DNA of 64,000 nucleotides from Microvenator marinus (lineage in GTDB: Bacteria; Myxococcota_A; Bradymonadia; Bradymonadales; Bradymonadaceae), in the NCBI RefSeq assembly GCF_007993755.1, contig NZ_CP042467.1, forward strand, positions 5,046,001-5,110,000, written 5' to 3'. Each line of letters starts with the position of its first letter. Position 1 is the first letter of the stretch. Of the stretch, positions 52,661 to 61,800 are shown one piece after another. The notes beneath the pieces were generated by a model, which made no database searches, had not been told where the DNA came from, and saw only the letters and a list, made by a program, of their open reading frames with translations. The position numbers and the translations under genes are program-made.

Positions 52661-53569
52661 ATGCGAGTCATGTTGCTTGCGCTGCTCATTTTCACGAGTG
52701 GCTGCGATTTACAACGCTTGACCGTGAATCAGACCGCGGACGTGCTCTACCAGGGCTCCGTGGCCATCGATCGCGAGTCGGACCCAGAGTTTGCTGAAGA
52801 TGCTATTCCTGCGTCGCTGAAGACCCTGGAGACCTTTCTGGTGTCGGCTCCCGACAACGCAAAGCTCTTGGAAATGTTGGCAAAAGGTTATTATTCCTAC
52901 GCTTTTGGATTCATCGAGGCAGACTTGGAGCAGGCTCGTGTTTGGGCCGCCGAGGAAGAAGAAATTTCCATGATGAGTGCTCGCGCTGTGGGTTTCTACC
53001 TCAGGTCTCGAGACTATGGTTTTGACCTTGTCGGGTCCTCGGACTTCGAGAAGTACGCGTTGGCTGGCGATGAAGCCAAGGTCAAAGCGCTGCTCCAAGA
53101 TATGGAGAAAGAACACGCAGCGGGCTTGTTTTGGGTGGGTTCAGGTTGGGCCTCAGCCATCAATCTGTCCAAGGATGATTCCGATCTCGTCGGGCGGCTG
53201 AACATCGTTGAACTGATCATGGATCGGGTTTTGGAGCTGGACGAAAACTACTTTGACGCAGGAGTACACACGTTCTTCGGTGTGCTTTACGGCAGCCGCC
53301 CGCCTATGTTCGGAGGTGATCCGGATCGTGCGAAAGTTCATTTCGAGAAGGCGATGGCGAAGTTCGGGACCACCAATCATATGATCCCGTATCTCTATGC
53401 GCGTTTTTGGGCCGTACAGGCTCAAGATGGCGAGTTCTTTAATACCCTGATGCGCCAGGTGGCTACGAATAACCCGGACGCCACACCTGATCGGCGCCTA
53501 AACAACACGCTTGCGAGGCAGCGAGCTCAGTTCTGGTTGGATCACCGAGAAGAACTGATTTTCGAGTAA
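52661..53569 (+). CDS. TRAP-associated TPR lipoprotein (TatT type)
   Basis: A lipoprotein signal (FTSGC, Cys14) and a helical TPR-like domain with the TatT-family pattern (LEMLAKGYYSYAFGFIEADLEQA, FWVGSGWASAINLS, VHTFFGVLYGSRPPMFGGDP). TatT proteins form rings that work with TRAP P-proteins in the periplasm, known from Treponema. ATG at 52661 follows GGAG. First gene of the transporter operon. Mode of action by family knowledge. Confidence 0.88.
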   Translation: MRVMLLALLIFTSGCDLQRLTVNQTADVLYQGSVAIDRESDPEFAEDAIPASLKTLETFLVSAPDNAKLLEMLAKGYYSYAFGFIEADLEQARVWAAEEEEISMMSARAVGFYLRSRDYGFDLVGSSDFEKYALAGDEAKVKALLQDMEKEHAAGLFWVGSGWASAINLSKDDSDLVGRLNIVELIMDRVLELDENYFDAGVHTFFGVLYGSRPPMFGGDPDRAKVHFEKAMAKFGTTNHMIPYLYARFWAVQAQDGEFFNTLMRQVATNNPDATPDRRLNNTLARQRAQFWLDHREELIFE

Positions 53570-53578
53570 GGAGCTTCA

Positions 53579-54580
53579 ATGTTTAAACGAATGATACTCT
53601 TGTTGATGGTTTTGGGATTTTTGAGTGCCGACGCATTCGCGCAGTCGAAGAAACCCAAGTACGTGATTAAGATTGGCAGCCTTGCGCCTCAAGGGTCTAC
53701 CTGGGACAAGTCGTTTGAAAAGACGAACCGCGAGATTCGTCGAGCCACAGATGGGGAGGTCGCATTTAGGATCTATCCGGGCGGCGTGATGGGTGATGAG
53801 CCCGCCATGGTTCGTAAGATGCGCACGGGACAGCTCGATGGCGCGGGCGTGACCAACGTAGGGCTGGGCGAGATCGAACCGCAGCTTTTGGTCCTTCAGC
53901 TGCCTTTGACGTTCAGAAATGAGGCGGAACTTGATTACGTGCGCGACCAGATGTCGGATACGCTGCAGAAGCTCCTCGACGACAAGGGATTCGTGCTCCT
54001 TCACTGGGGAGACGTAGGTTTTAACTACGTGTTTTCGAATGTCGAAGTCGCGACTCCTTCGGATTTTAAGAAGACCAAAATGTGGGTTTGGGACGCCGAT
54101 CCAATCTCCAAGGCAGTTATGGAAGGCAGCGGGGTGAGCGGTGTCTTGATGGGAGTGACGGAAGTGTTGAGCTCCTTGCAAACCGGCATTGTGGATGCCT
54201 ATTCGAACTCTCCCTACGGGGCAGTGGCTCTTCAGTGGCACACCCGCGCAAAATACGTCACGAACCTCAAGCTCGCCGTTGTTGTTGGAGGCTTGGTGGT
54301 CAGCAAAAAGTCGTTTGAAGCTCTTCCTGAGAACCACCGAAAGACCATCCTTGAGATCTCTGAGCGCAACGGTAAGGAGCTGCTCAAAGATATCCGAAAA
54401 GACAATCAGTCCGCGATGAAAACCATCGAGAAGGCTGGGATCAAAGTCGTGGCGCCTCAAAACATGAACGAGTGGATGAGTATGGCTCAGAAGACCAAGG
54501 CGACCTTGACCGGGAAGGTGTTCCCGAAGGAGCTGGTTGATGAGGTAGAGCGCCATCTAAACACGTATCGAAAGAAGTGA
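53579..54580 (+). CDS. dctP: TRAP transporter substrate-binding protein (DctP type)
   Basis: 333 residues with signal peptide (about 1-20, ADAFA-Q). Typical DctP blocks: IGSLAPQGSTW, FRIYPGGVMGDEPAMVRKMRTGQLDG, LPLTFRN, MWVWDADPISKAVM with the organic-acid-binding region, and GIVDAYSNSPYGAVALQW. It binds an acidic substrate for uptake; the ligand is unknown, and the TatT partner suggests a hydrophobic or unusual one. 9 nt after tatT and 7 nt before the Q subunit. Confidence 0.93.
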   Translation: MFKRMILLLMVLGFLSADAFAQSKKPKYVIKIGSLAPQGSTWDKSFEKTNREIRRATDGEVAFRIYPGGVMGDEPAMVRKMRTGQLDGAGVTNVGLGEIEPQLLVLQLPLTFRNEAELDYVRDQMSDTLQKLLDDKGFVLLHWGDVGFNYVFSNVEVATPSDFKKTKMWVWDADPISKAVMEGSGVSGVLMGVTEVLSSLQTGIVDAYSNSPYGAVALQWHTRAKYVTNLKLAVVVGGLVVSKKSFEALPENHRKTILEISERNGKELLKDIRKDNQSAMKTIEKAGIKVVAPQNMNEWMSMAQKTKATLTGKVFPKELVDEVERHLNTYRKK

Positions 54581-54587
54581 CGTTTGT

Positions 54588-55484
54588 ATGTTGCGATGGC
54601 TTCAACGTGTCGAAGACAGATTGGTGGTTGTGGAAGGTTGGGCGCTGAGCGCCTGCGTTATCACCATGCTACTACTCGCCGTCTACAATATCGGCTATCG
54701 GAATGTTCTAGTCCCTTTTCAGGCGCAATTTCCGGTGCCGTCCGAGTTTTCAACCGTGGTGGAGTCTACGGTCGAGCCTCTTGGACAAGAGGCTGAGGCT
54801 GACACCGATTCTGAGGGCTTTGGTGGCGGATTTGGTGGCGGGTTCGGCGAAGAACCTGAGGCTGTGGCTCCGGAAACTTCGGACGATTTTGCCGGTGGGT
54901 TTGGAGGGGGCTTCGGTGATGAACCGGCTGAACCGTCTGAACCAGCTGGAGAAGAAGAGGGAGCCGAGGGGTTCGGCGGAGGATTTGGAGGTGGATTTGA
55001 AGACACAGTCGAGGAAGAAGCCGAAGCCACAGAAGTCGAACCGGTTGCGGAAGAGGTTGTAGAACCTAGTGGTTTTGCTTTGTTTCTCGCGGACGTGGTC
55101 AAGGCAATGAGGCTCGAGTGGATCGACATTTTGCTGCGTCATCTCGTGCTCGTGTGTGGATTCTTAGGCGCGATGCTGGCCGCAAAACGCCGCAAACATA
55201 TCACCATCGATGCCCTGTCCAAGGTGATGCCTGCGAAGGTCTTGCCGGTCACCGAGTCTTGCACATCTGCGCTGGCGGCCATGATTTGCATCATCCTCGC
55301 GATATCTGGATGGAACCTGGTTGAGATCGGTCTCGAATTCCCCAAAGAGCTGATGTCATGGGCGGATGAGTGGATGTTCCAACTCGTTTTCCCAATCGGG
55401 TTTTTGATGTTGGCGTTTCACTTTGGCGTCAGGGCTTTTGAAGGATTTGGCGAAGTGGTCTTGGATGAGGAGGCGGTACAATGA
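54588..55484 (+). CDS. dctQ: TRAP small permease (DctQ type) with Gly-Phe/acidic insert
   Basis: 298 residues, larger than usual (about 160-200). TM1 (about 19-37), then a long insert (about 50-160) of acidic stretches and three GFGGGFGGGFG-like repeats, then the remaining three membrane helices with the AAKRRKHITIDALS signature. The insert would lie between TM1 and TM2, which normally is short. It may bind another envelope part or the P/T subunits. It is linked to dctM by a 4-nt overlap. Confidence 0.88.
   Translation: MLRWLQRVEDRLVVVEGWALSACVITMLLLAVYNIGYRNVLVPFQAQFPVPSEFSTVVESTVEPLGQEAEADTDSEGFGGGFGGGFGEEPEAVAPETSDDFAGGFGGGFGDEPAEPSEPAGEEEGAEGFGGGFGGGFEDTVEEEAEATEVEPVAEEVVEPSGFALFLADVVKAMRLEWIDILLRHLVLVCGFLGAMLAAKRRKHITIDALSKVMPAKVLPVTESCTSALAAMICIILAISGWNLVEIGLEFPKELMSWADEWMFQLVFPIGFLMLAFHFGVRAFEGFGEVVLDEEAVQ
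54813..55002 (+). repeat. GFGGGFG-coding repeats within dctQ
   Basis: Three blocks coding for Gly-Phe-Gly repeats, separated by acidic Glu/Pro-rich segments, within residues about 76-138 of DctQ. The blocks are in frame and differ in codons, so they are not fresh duplicates. They create low-complexity DNA that could be missed or altered in assembly. Confidence 0.8.
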
Positions 55485-56764
55485 CTATTGTAGCCGGAAT
55501 CCTCCTCTTTATTGCCGCATTGCTCGGGGCGCCGCTTTTTGTAGTGCTAGCCGCGTTTGCGCTGATGATGTTCGTGCAATCAGGCACGGATATCGTGGTT
55601 TTAGCTGAGGAGCAGTACAAACTCGCCACCAACCCACACTTGATTACGATTCCACTCTTTACCTTCGCGGGCTTTCTGATGGCCCATAGTAAGGCGGGAG
55701 ACCGACTCGTTCGGGCGAGCCGAGCTATCTTGGGTTGGTTGCCCGGTGGGCTTGCGATCGTGGTGATCGCGACCTGTGCATTCTTCACGACCTTCACTGG
55801 GGCTTCGGGCGTGACGATCGTTGCCCTCGGAGGCCTGCTCTTGCCGATGATGGTCCGGGAGAACTACCCCGAGAAGTTCGGCCTTGGATTGATCACGGGC
55901 TCAGGGTCGATCGGACTGCTCTTCCCGCCATCCTTGCCCATCATCCTCTACGGCATCGTCGCTATGGTGAGTATTGACGACCTCTTTCTAGCAGGCATTT
56001 TCCCCGGAATGTTGATGATGGGAGTGCTGGCGCTCTACTCAATGTTCGTGGCGCGCAAACATGAGGTGGAGCGGACTCGGTTTGAGTTCAAGGAGGCCTT
56101 ACTCGCGATTCGTGAGGCGGGCTGGGAGCTCTTGGTTCCCGCCGTAGTCTTGGTAAGTATCTATGGCGGATTCGTAACCATCGGAGAGGCATCGGCCATT
56201 GCCGCGCTCTACGTCTTGATTGTGGAAGTCTTCATCAAGAAAGACATCATTCTACGTCCGGATTCTGAGGATGATCGACCCGACCTGCCGATGATCATTC
56301 GCGAGTCGATGGTGATGGTGGGGGCTATTCTTCTCATTCTGGGCGTCGCATTGGGGCTGACCAACTACCTCGTACAAGAGGAAGTTCCGATGAAAATTTT
56401 GGCCCTGATTCAGGAACACGTGCAGAGCAAATTCACCTTCTTGCTCTTGCTCACAGTGTTCCTGCTGATTGTGGGCTGTTTGATGGATATCTTTAGCGCA
56501 ATCGTGGTTGTGGTACCCTTGATTACGCCAATTGCTGCATCTTACGGGATTCATCCGGTTCACTTGGGAATCATCTTCCTGGCAAACCTCGAAATCGGCT
56601 ACATCACGCCACCGGTCGGCATGAACCTCTTCATCTCGTCCCTGGCGTTCGATAAACCTGTGGTGGAGCTCTACAAGCTCGCTCTGCCTTTTCTTGGGCT
56701 TCTCTTGATAGCCCTCTTGATCATCACGTATTGGGAAGGTCTCTCGCTCTTTCTGATTCAATAA
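55481..56764 (+). CDS. dctM: TRAP large permease (DctM type)
   Basis: 427 residues with about twelve membrane helices, matching DctM in length. Blocks include TFTGASGVTIVALGGLLLP, GSIGLLFPPSLPIILYGIV (typical PPS motif), LMDIFSAIVVVVPLITPIA and NLEIGYITPPVGMNLFI. Ion-driven uptake with DctQ and the P protein. Overlaps the Q gene by 4 nt. Confidence 0.95.
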   Translation: MTIVAGILLFIAALLGAPLFVVLAAFALMMFVQSGTDIVVLAEEQYKLATNPHLITIPLFTFAGFLMAHSKAGDRLVRASRAILGWLPGGLAIVVIATCAFFTTFTGASGVTIVALGGLLLPMMVRENYPEKFGLGLITGSGSIGLLFPPSLPIILYGIVAMVSIDDLFLAGIFPGMLMMGVLALYSMFVARKHEVERTRFEFKEALLAIREAGWELLVPAVVLVSIYGGFVTIGEASAIAALYVLIVEVFIKKDIILRPDSEDDRPDLPMIIRESMVMVGAILLILGVALGLTNYLVQEEVPMKILALIQEHVQSKFTFLLLLTVFLLIVGCLMDIFSAIVVVVPLITPIAASYGIHPVHLGIIFLANLEIGYITPPVGMNLFISSLAFDKPVVELYKLALPFLGLLLIALLIITYWEGLSLFLIQ

Positions 56765-56781
56765 GACCTCCGGCGAACACT

Positions 56782-57651
56782 ATGCGGTACATCCTTGTTC
56801 TATTGGTTCTGATCTTTCCCGCGGTCGGCCTCTCGCAAGTTCCAGATGGGTTCAGTGCAAATTACCGGAACCTAACGGCGCTCAGACTAAACCCGCTTGG
56901 GCTCGTGAATGCGTCGGCCGTCAATCTGCAGCATCCACTCTACAAGAGCGATGACCCGCTTTATCAAACGAACTACGCCGCTCTGACGGTGCAACCCTTG
57001 CTCTCACCGGCCTATGTGCGAATGGGAATCGGCGCTGAACTCCAGCCTTTGAGCATTCTTAGAGTCTCCGTTCTCTACGAAAAAATGTATTTCTTTGGGA
57101 ACTTCGACTTCTTGCAGTCATTTCCAAACGCGAGCGGTGATTGGAGCGACTCGGGACTCGAGGCGAGCACCGAGGAAGCTTATTCTACGGGTGGGGCTCA
57201 ACTGACGCTCGGCACGCTCGTTCAAATCAAAGTGGGTGATATCGCGGCTAGAACGTCGTTCAAGCTCATGAATTTTTCGATGGACGTGAATGAAGGGGAC
57301 ACCACTTGGTACGACCCAATGCTGGATGCCCTCGTTTCCGCTGACGGATGGGGAGTCACGAACGATTTAGACGTGGTGTATCTGACAAAGACCGGCTGGG
57401 TCCTTGGGGTGCGCGACACCATCACCACGATGTGGCTTGACGACGAAGACGATCCAAATCCAATTTCCCATCGAATTGGACCGTTGATTAGCTATCAGGT
57501 GCACTCCGATCCGGGAAAACGAGTCGACTCCGTGAGTGCGTTCTTCGTGATGAATTGGTATCTATCGCATCGGTACAGAACCGGTGAAGATGTAGGTCAG
57601 TCCATACCTTATGTGGCTGCGGGCCTGACGGTCACCGGTCAGCTTTTCTGA
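56782..57651 (+). CDS. Probable outer-membrane barrel protein
   Basis: 289 residues with signal peptide (about 1-19, VGLS-Q) and a strand-rich mature part ending TVTGQLF with a terminal Phe. Aromatic girdle-type segments (SILRVSVLYEKMYFFGNF). No family is recognised. ATG at 56782 is chosen for the signal peptide; it starts 17 nt after the dctM stop, so it may belong to the TRAP operon and perhaps provide outer-membrane passage. Confidence 0.65.
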   Translation: MRYILVLLVLIFPAVGLSQVPDGFSANYRNLTALRLNPLGLVNASAVNLQHPLYKSDDPLYQTNYAALTVQPLLSPAYVRMGIGAELQPLSILRVSVLYEKMYFFGNFDFLQSFPNASGDWSDSGLEASTEEAYSTGGAQLTLGTLVQIKVGDIAARTSFKLMNFSMDVNEGDTTWYDPMLDALVSADGWGVTNDLDVVYLTKTGWVLGVRDTITTMWLDDEDDPNPISHRIGPLISYQVHSDPGKRVDSVSAFFVMNWYLSHRYRTGEDVGQSIPYVAAGLTVTGQLF

Positions 57652-57659
57652 GGCCGGGA

Positions 57660-58184
57660 TTGACCGAAGAGCAGGACATTGAGGAGTCGACGGAAAATGC
57701 CATTGAGGCGCCCGTCGTCAAGCTAGGTGAGGCAGGGGAGTCTGGTCCGCAAGAGAGGCTTCTACAAGGTCGCATCTCTGAGGCGATGGTGCTCTATCCA
57801 CTCTATACCCTCGTGGCGATTTCGGGCGCCGCGGCCTTGCGCTTTGCTTTTAACAGCGTTGAGTGGGCTTCAGCTCCGGTAGGGCTTGCCTGGTTTTGCC
57901 TTTTCATTTGGTATTGGTTTTATGGGGTGGCGTACCGGTATAGGCGACGCATTCTTAAGTACACGAGCGTACTGGTAATCGGCCTGGTGACGCTAAGTTT
58001 GGCCTCGCTTTGTATCGACCGAGGGCGGTCACAGGTCGCCTTCGATGGCGCGTTTATCTCACCCAGAGGGCCAGAAACCAGCTTATACTGGGCAGCCGTT
58101 CTAATTCTGGTAGCTTTGATCGTATTGTTGATTCACGTCTTCTTTCTCGGCCGAGGCTATCGTAAGAAGCGTATAAAGCCCTGA
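57660..58184 (+). CDS. Small integral membrane protein, unknown
   Basis: 174 residues with an acidic N-terminal 40 residues and four membrane segments (LYTLVAISGAAALRF; PVGLAWFCLFIWYWFYGVA; YTSVLVIGLVTLSLASLCI; LYWAAVLILVALIVLLI), ending in a basic tail. The start appears to be TTG at 57660. Not recognised. 15 nt before the prepilin peptidase gene. Confidence 0.6.
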   Translation: MTEEQDIEESTENAIEAPVVKLGEAGESGPQERLLQGRISEAMVLYPLYTLVAISGAAALRFAFNSVEWASAPVGLAWFCLFIWYWFYGVAYRYRRRILKYTSVLVIGLVTLSLASLCIDRGRSQVAFDGAFISPRGPETSLYWAAVLILVALIVLLIHVFFLGRGYRKKRIKP

Positions 58185-58199
58185 GATTCGGAAAACCTA

Positions 58200-59219
58200 G
58201 TGACCCTTTTGATATACACGCTCGTCTTTGCCTTTGTGATCGGCGCGACAATTGGGAGCTTCCTAAACGTTGTGATCTATCGAGTTCCCGCAGGTCTCTC
58301 GATTGTGCAGCCAGCAAGCCGTTGTCCTTCCTGTGAAACGCCGATTCGATGGCATGACAATATCCCGATTTTCTCGTGGCTGATTCTCGCGGGAAAGTGC
58401 CGGGATTGTGGCGCCAAGTTCTCGCCTCGTTATGCACTCATTGAACTCTTGACGGCGGTCATCGCCGCCGTGATGTGGTGGCAATGCGCCGCACCGGTCT
58501 TCGCCGAGTTTAGCGACCCAACGGAGATCCCTTGGAAGTGGGTGGTCATCCCATTTGCGTTTCGCTTCATCTTCGCTTGTTTGTTGATCGTCATCGCGTT
58601 TGTGGACTTGGATCACTTCATCATCCCTCACGAGTTTACCGTTCCCGGCATGGTGATTGGGTTGGCCGCACCTTGGGTCTACAATTTCGTTCTCGGCCCG
58701 GAATGGTTCCTGATGCCGTGGATGTGGCCTCCAGCGACGCCGATGATTAGTTTGATCGGCTTTTTTGCCGGGGGACTCATGATTCTGCTTATTTTCTACC
58801 TCTACCTTGCGGCCCGTGGCGTGGAAGGAATGGGTGGTGGAGATGTCACCCTGATGGCAATGGTCGGAGCCTGGCTCGGTTGGCCTTCGCTGGTCTTCAT
58901 TTTCTTTGCGGCGAGCCTTCAGGCCCTTGTAGGTGCAGGGGTTGCGCACCTTTTCGGATTAGACTTTCTGAAGGACGGTGCTGAGGTTTTTGCCGACGAC
59001 GAGCCTTTGGGGTTTCGCGATAAGGAAGAAGAGGCAAGCGTGGACGACGCGGCAGAAGGCGAGGGCGAAGAAGACGAAAGTGCAGAAGAAGTTGATGATA
59101 CGATTCCAGCCGGGAAGCTCGCCCTGCCGTTTGGCCCGTTCATCGCTCTTGCGGCACTAGAGTTCCTTATTCTGGGACCCTATCTGCCTGATGCGCTCTC
59201 GATGAGGTATTTCTATTAG
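58200..59219 (+). CDS. pilD: Prepilin peptidase (A24 family)
   Basis: It cleaves and N-methylates type IV prepilin-like proteins. GTG start, N-terminal GSFLNVVIYR, then the zinc-binding pairs CPSC and CRDC in the cytoplasmic loop. Catalytic Asp residues lie in VDLDHFIIP and GGGDVTL. Two oddities: an acidic insert (near 58970-59105) between the last two membrane helices, and about 339 residues, longer than the usual about 290. The pilin-type gene served could be the TadE-like gene near the end of the window or others elsewhere. Confidence 0.94.
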   Translation: MTLLIYTLVFAFVIGATIGSFLNVVIYRVPAGLSIVQPASRCPSCETPIRWHDNIPIFSWLILAGKCRDCGAKFSPRYALIELLTAVIAAVMWWQCAAPVFAEFSDPTEIPWKWVVIPFAFRFIFACLLIVIAFVDLDHFIIPHEFTVPGMVIGLAAPWVYNFVLGPEWFLMPWMWPPATPMISLIGFFAGGLMILLIFYLYLAARGVEGMGGGDVTLMAMVGAWLGWPSLVFIFFAASLQALVGAGVAHLFGLDFLKDGAEVFADDEPLGFRDKEEEASVDDAAEGEGEEDESAEEVDDTIPAGKLALPFGPFIALAALEFLILGPYLPDALSMRYFY

Positions 59220-59226
59220 AGGTGGT

Positions 59227-60522
59227 ATGAAACACGAGTTGTCGATCTGGCCAGGAGGGCTTCGGGCCCAGATTCTGGTGGGAATCGGTGCGCTGCTCGT
59301 GGGTTCGTTTGCGCTGCTTGGAATGCTGATAGAGAGCGTGCTCGCGTCTCAGATCGAGCGTGGTGCCAGAGAGCGCGGGCTTGCCGCTGCGCGCTTGGTA
59401 GGACACGCGCCGGAGACTCCGCTGGATGAGTTGGCCCGCGATTTCCGGCTCAATTACGTGTCCTTTCGGTCGGGTGAAGCCGAGAGAGTTTGGGGAAAAA
59501 TGGTGGATGATGGGGTAGGCTTCGTGGCGTTGACCCGTGAGAACTGGAGGGTCGAGATCGACCTCAATTATGAAGAGGAAACCCACGAGATCAGACGATG
59601 GCGTGGGCTTGTTTGGGGATTCCTCGCTGCCGAAGCCTGTCTCTTGCTCCTCTTTGTCTACGGGTTTTTGACCTTCCTCGTTGTGAGGCCAGTCCGGGCT
59701 ATGGGCGTCGCGACCGAGCGCGCTGGTGCAGGGGATTTGGCTTCAGCTATCACCGTGCTCCCTCCGAATGAGTTCGGTAAAGTCGCGCACAGTTTTAATC
59801 AAATGTTGGAGAGACTCGAGGCCTCAAAGGTCCAGCTCGAGGAGCAAATGGACGCTTTAATCCGCAGCGAAAAGCTTGCCTCTGTAGGTCAGCTTGCGGC
59901 GGGTGTTGCACACGAAGTTGGAAATCCTTTGGCCGCAATCTCTGGTTATGTGGATGTGATCGATGACGAGATGTCTCCCGAGGACCTGGAAGATGTCCTT
60001 GCACGCATGCGTAAACAACTTCTAAGAATTCAGCACACAATCCGGGCGCTTCTCGACTTTAGCCGCGAAGACGGCGTAGAGCCGATTCTGATGGATCCGA
60101 AAGAGTGCGTCGACGAGGCTTTGGAGCTTGTTAAGACCATGTCGAGGTCTAGAAATGTGGTCTTCGAAGTTGACTTGCCGGATGCTTTGCCTCGGATTCG
60201 AATTGCTCCGGCTCACCTGGTGCAGGTCTTGCTGAACTTGCTCATGAACGCGGTCGACGCCATGGGAGAGCAGGGTGGCCGGGTCTACCTGGGTTGGATG
60301 GACGGCGTTTTGGAGATTCGCGACAGTGGTCCAGGAATTCCAGAAGACCTTCGCCATCGCATTTTCGACCCGTTTTTCACGACGAAGGAACCGGGGAAAG
60401 GGACGGGATTAGGCCTCGCAATTAGCGCAAAACTGATGGGAAGTATGGGAGGAAGTCTGATACTCGGACCATCGGACGAAGGCGCACGGTTCTTGGTAAA
60501 GCTTCCCGAGCACGCACCATGA
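59227..60522 (+). CDS. Sensor histidine kinase
   Basis: 431 residues: two membrane segments (about 13-35 and 128-152) around a short periplasmic sensor region, HAMP (about 153-205), HisKA with the phospho-accepting His229 in VAHEVGNPLAAISGY, and HATPase with NLLMNAVDAMGEQGG, IRDSGPGIP, FFTTKEPGKGTGLGLAIS. No response regulator is next to it, so its partner lies elsewhere. Coupled by a 4-nt overlap to the next TPR gene. Confidence 0.94.
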   Translation: MKHELSIWPGGLRAQILVGIGALLVGSFALLGMLIESVLASQIERGARERGLAAARLVGHAPETPLDELARDFRLNYVSFRSGEAERVWGKMVDDGVGFVALTRENWRVEIDLNYEEETHEIRRWRGLVWGFLAAEACLLLLFVYGFLTFLVVRPVRAMGVATERAGAGDLASAITVLPPNEFGKVAHSFNQMLERLEASKVQLEEQMDALIRSEKLASVGQLAAGVAHEVGNPLAAISGYVDVIDDEMSPEDLEDVLARMRKQLLRIQHTIRALLDFSREDGVEPILMDPKECVDEALELVKTMSRSRNVVFEVDLPDALPRIRIAPAHLVQVLLNLLMNAVDAMGEQGGRVYLGWMDGVLEIRDSGPGIPEDLRHRIFDPFFTTKEPGKGTGLGLAISAKLMGSMGGSLILGPSDEGARFLVKLPEHAP

Positions 60523-61343
60523 TCAAGCATTATCCAAAATTCTTGTCGGCCCTAGGAATCCTTGGGATTGCCACTGCGGTGGTCTTTCTCACGGGGGTGA
60601 TTTTGAGTTTCATCCCGGGAAATCCCACTATTGCTGCGTTTTTTGTGGGTAGGAGTGACTTAGAGCGCTCGTTCGCCTTTCTTTTGGTGGCGATACCCTA
60701 TGTGTTTTTGATCGCTCATTTGTATTTGAGGACTCACGCTGGCCAATTCTTCCTGCGGCGAGGGGAGGTCGGCTTGGCGAAGGAGTATTGCGAGGCTCGC
60801 CTTCGAGTGACGCCCGGCCGCGGTAAGCTCGAAGTTGCGTACCATCGGCTCTATCTCGGGCAGGCAGCAATTCGCGAGGGTGCATATACGCAGGCCCTCA
60901 GCGTTTTGCGCGAAGTCAAACCTCCATACCGTCTACTCTCGGAGTATCTTCGTTGGGAAATGGAGGCATTGCTTCGATTGGAGAATCTGAAAGATGCGAA
61001 AGAACTCTGTATCCATTTAGAAAGGTTCAAGAATGCAGCATTCTATGCTGCAGCAGCCGAACTCTCATTCAGGCAGGGTGAAACCGAAAAGGCAGCCGAG
61101 CGTCTCAAAGATGCACGTTGGATTGACGATAAAGATCCACGTGTAGCGGCCACCGCTATTCTACTAAACGACGTGAAGGATGATGAGACTTTGGAGCGCG
61201 CGTTGATTTGGGCGGACCAAGTGCCGGGTGCCGCGCTGGAGCTATATCTCGCAGCGGGGCGTGACGCCGGGGAACACGTGAAGGATAGTGCTGATTCGCG
61301 TTCAAAATATGTTCTGAGTAAAACTGAGGTGCAAGATGGATAA
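60519..61343 (+). CDS. Membrane-anchored TPR protein
   Basis: 274 residues with two N-terminal membrane segments (about 9-33 and 48-66) and TPR-like helices to the end (GEVGLAKEYCEARLRVTPG, LGQAAIREGAYTQALSVLREV). It overlaps the kinase gene by 4 nt and the next gene by 8 nt, so the three are probably one transcript. Unknown function; scaffold or regulator. Confidence 0.75.
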   Translation: MIKHYPKFLSALGILGIATAVVFLTGVILSFIPGNPTIAAFFVGRSDLERSFAFLLVAIPYVFLIAHLYLRTHAGQFFLRRGEVGLAKEYCEARLRVTPGRGKLEVAYHRLYLGQAAIREGAYTQALSVLREVKPPYRLLSEYLRWEMEALLRLENLKDAKELCIHLERFKNAAFYAAAAELSFRQGETEKAAERLKDARWIDDKDPRVAATAILLNDVKDDETLERALIWADQVPGAALELYLAAGRDAGEHVKDSADSRSKYVLSKTEVQDG

Positions 61344-61743
61344 GCATTCGGACCAGGCAATTCTAGAAATCTTAGGGTCGGTTAAGTCTCTGGCTATCGT
61401 TGGAGCGCGTGCAGATGGGCCGGCGTTCTACGTTCCGGAGTACCTGCAAAAACAGGGATATGCGCCGATTCCGGTTACGCCAAAGGGCGGTGAGATTTGG
61501 GGCGCTGAAGCTGTGACCTCTCTAGAGAGCCTTGAGAAAGCACCGGATGCGGTCGTTCTCTTTCGCAGGTCCGAAGCCATTCCCGGGCACGTACCTGAGA
61601 TTCTCGCACTAGACCCGCTTCCCAAACTGGTTTGGATGCAGAAAGGGATCGAAAACGCGCAAGCCGCCGAGGAACTTGAAGCCCAAGGGATTTTTGTGGT
61701 TCAAGACCGGTGTATGATGGTCGAGCACAAACGACTAAGTTAG
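61336..61743 (+). CDS. CoA-binding protein (YccU type)
   Basis: 135 residues of Rossmann fold, YccU family: SLAIVGARADGPAFYVPEYLQKQGYAPIPVTP, DAVVLFRRSEAIPGHVPEIL, KLVWMQKGIEN and the C-terminal VVQDRCMMVEHKRL. These stand-alone domains bind CoA; their role is unclear. ATG at 61336 lies inside the end of the TPR gene (8-nt overlap). Confidence 0.92.
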   Translation: MDKHSDQAILEILGSVKSLAIVGARADGPAFYVPEYLQKQGYAPIPVTPKGGEIWGAEAVTSLESLEKAPDAVVLFRRSEAIPGHVPEILALDPLPKLVWMQKGIENAQAAEELEAQGIFVVQDRCMMVEHKRLS

Positions 61744-61800
61744 GGGCAACGGTAGATTTTTTCGTCGTCACGTTGTAGTGTGCCTTCATTCGGAGGAGCA

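Noticed and set aside
53576-54556. 326-codon frame antisense to dctP
   Set aside because: The plus strand encodes a complete DctP with signal peptide and all family blocks; the antisense frame has none.
58263-58949. 228-codon frame antisense to prepilin peptidase
   Set aside because: Opposite strand is a well-conserved enzyme; no independent evidence.
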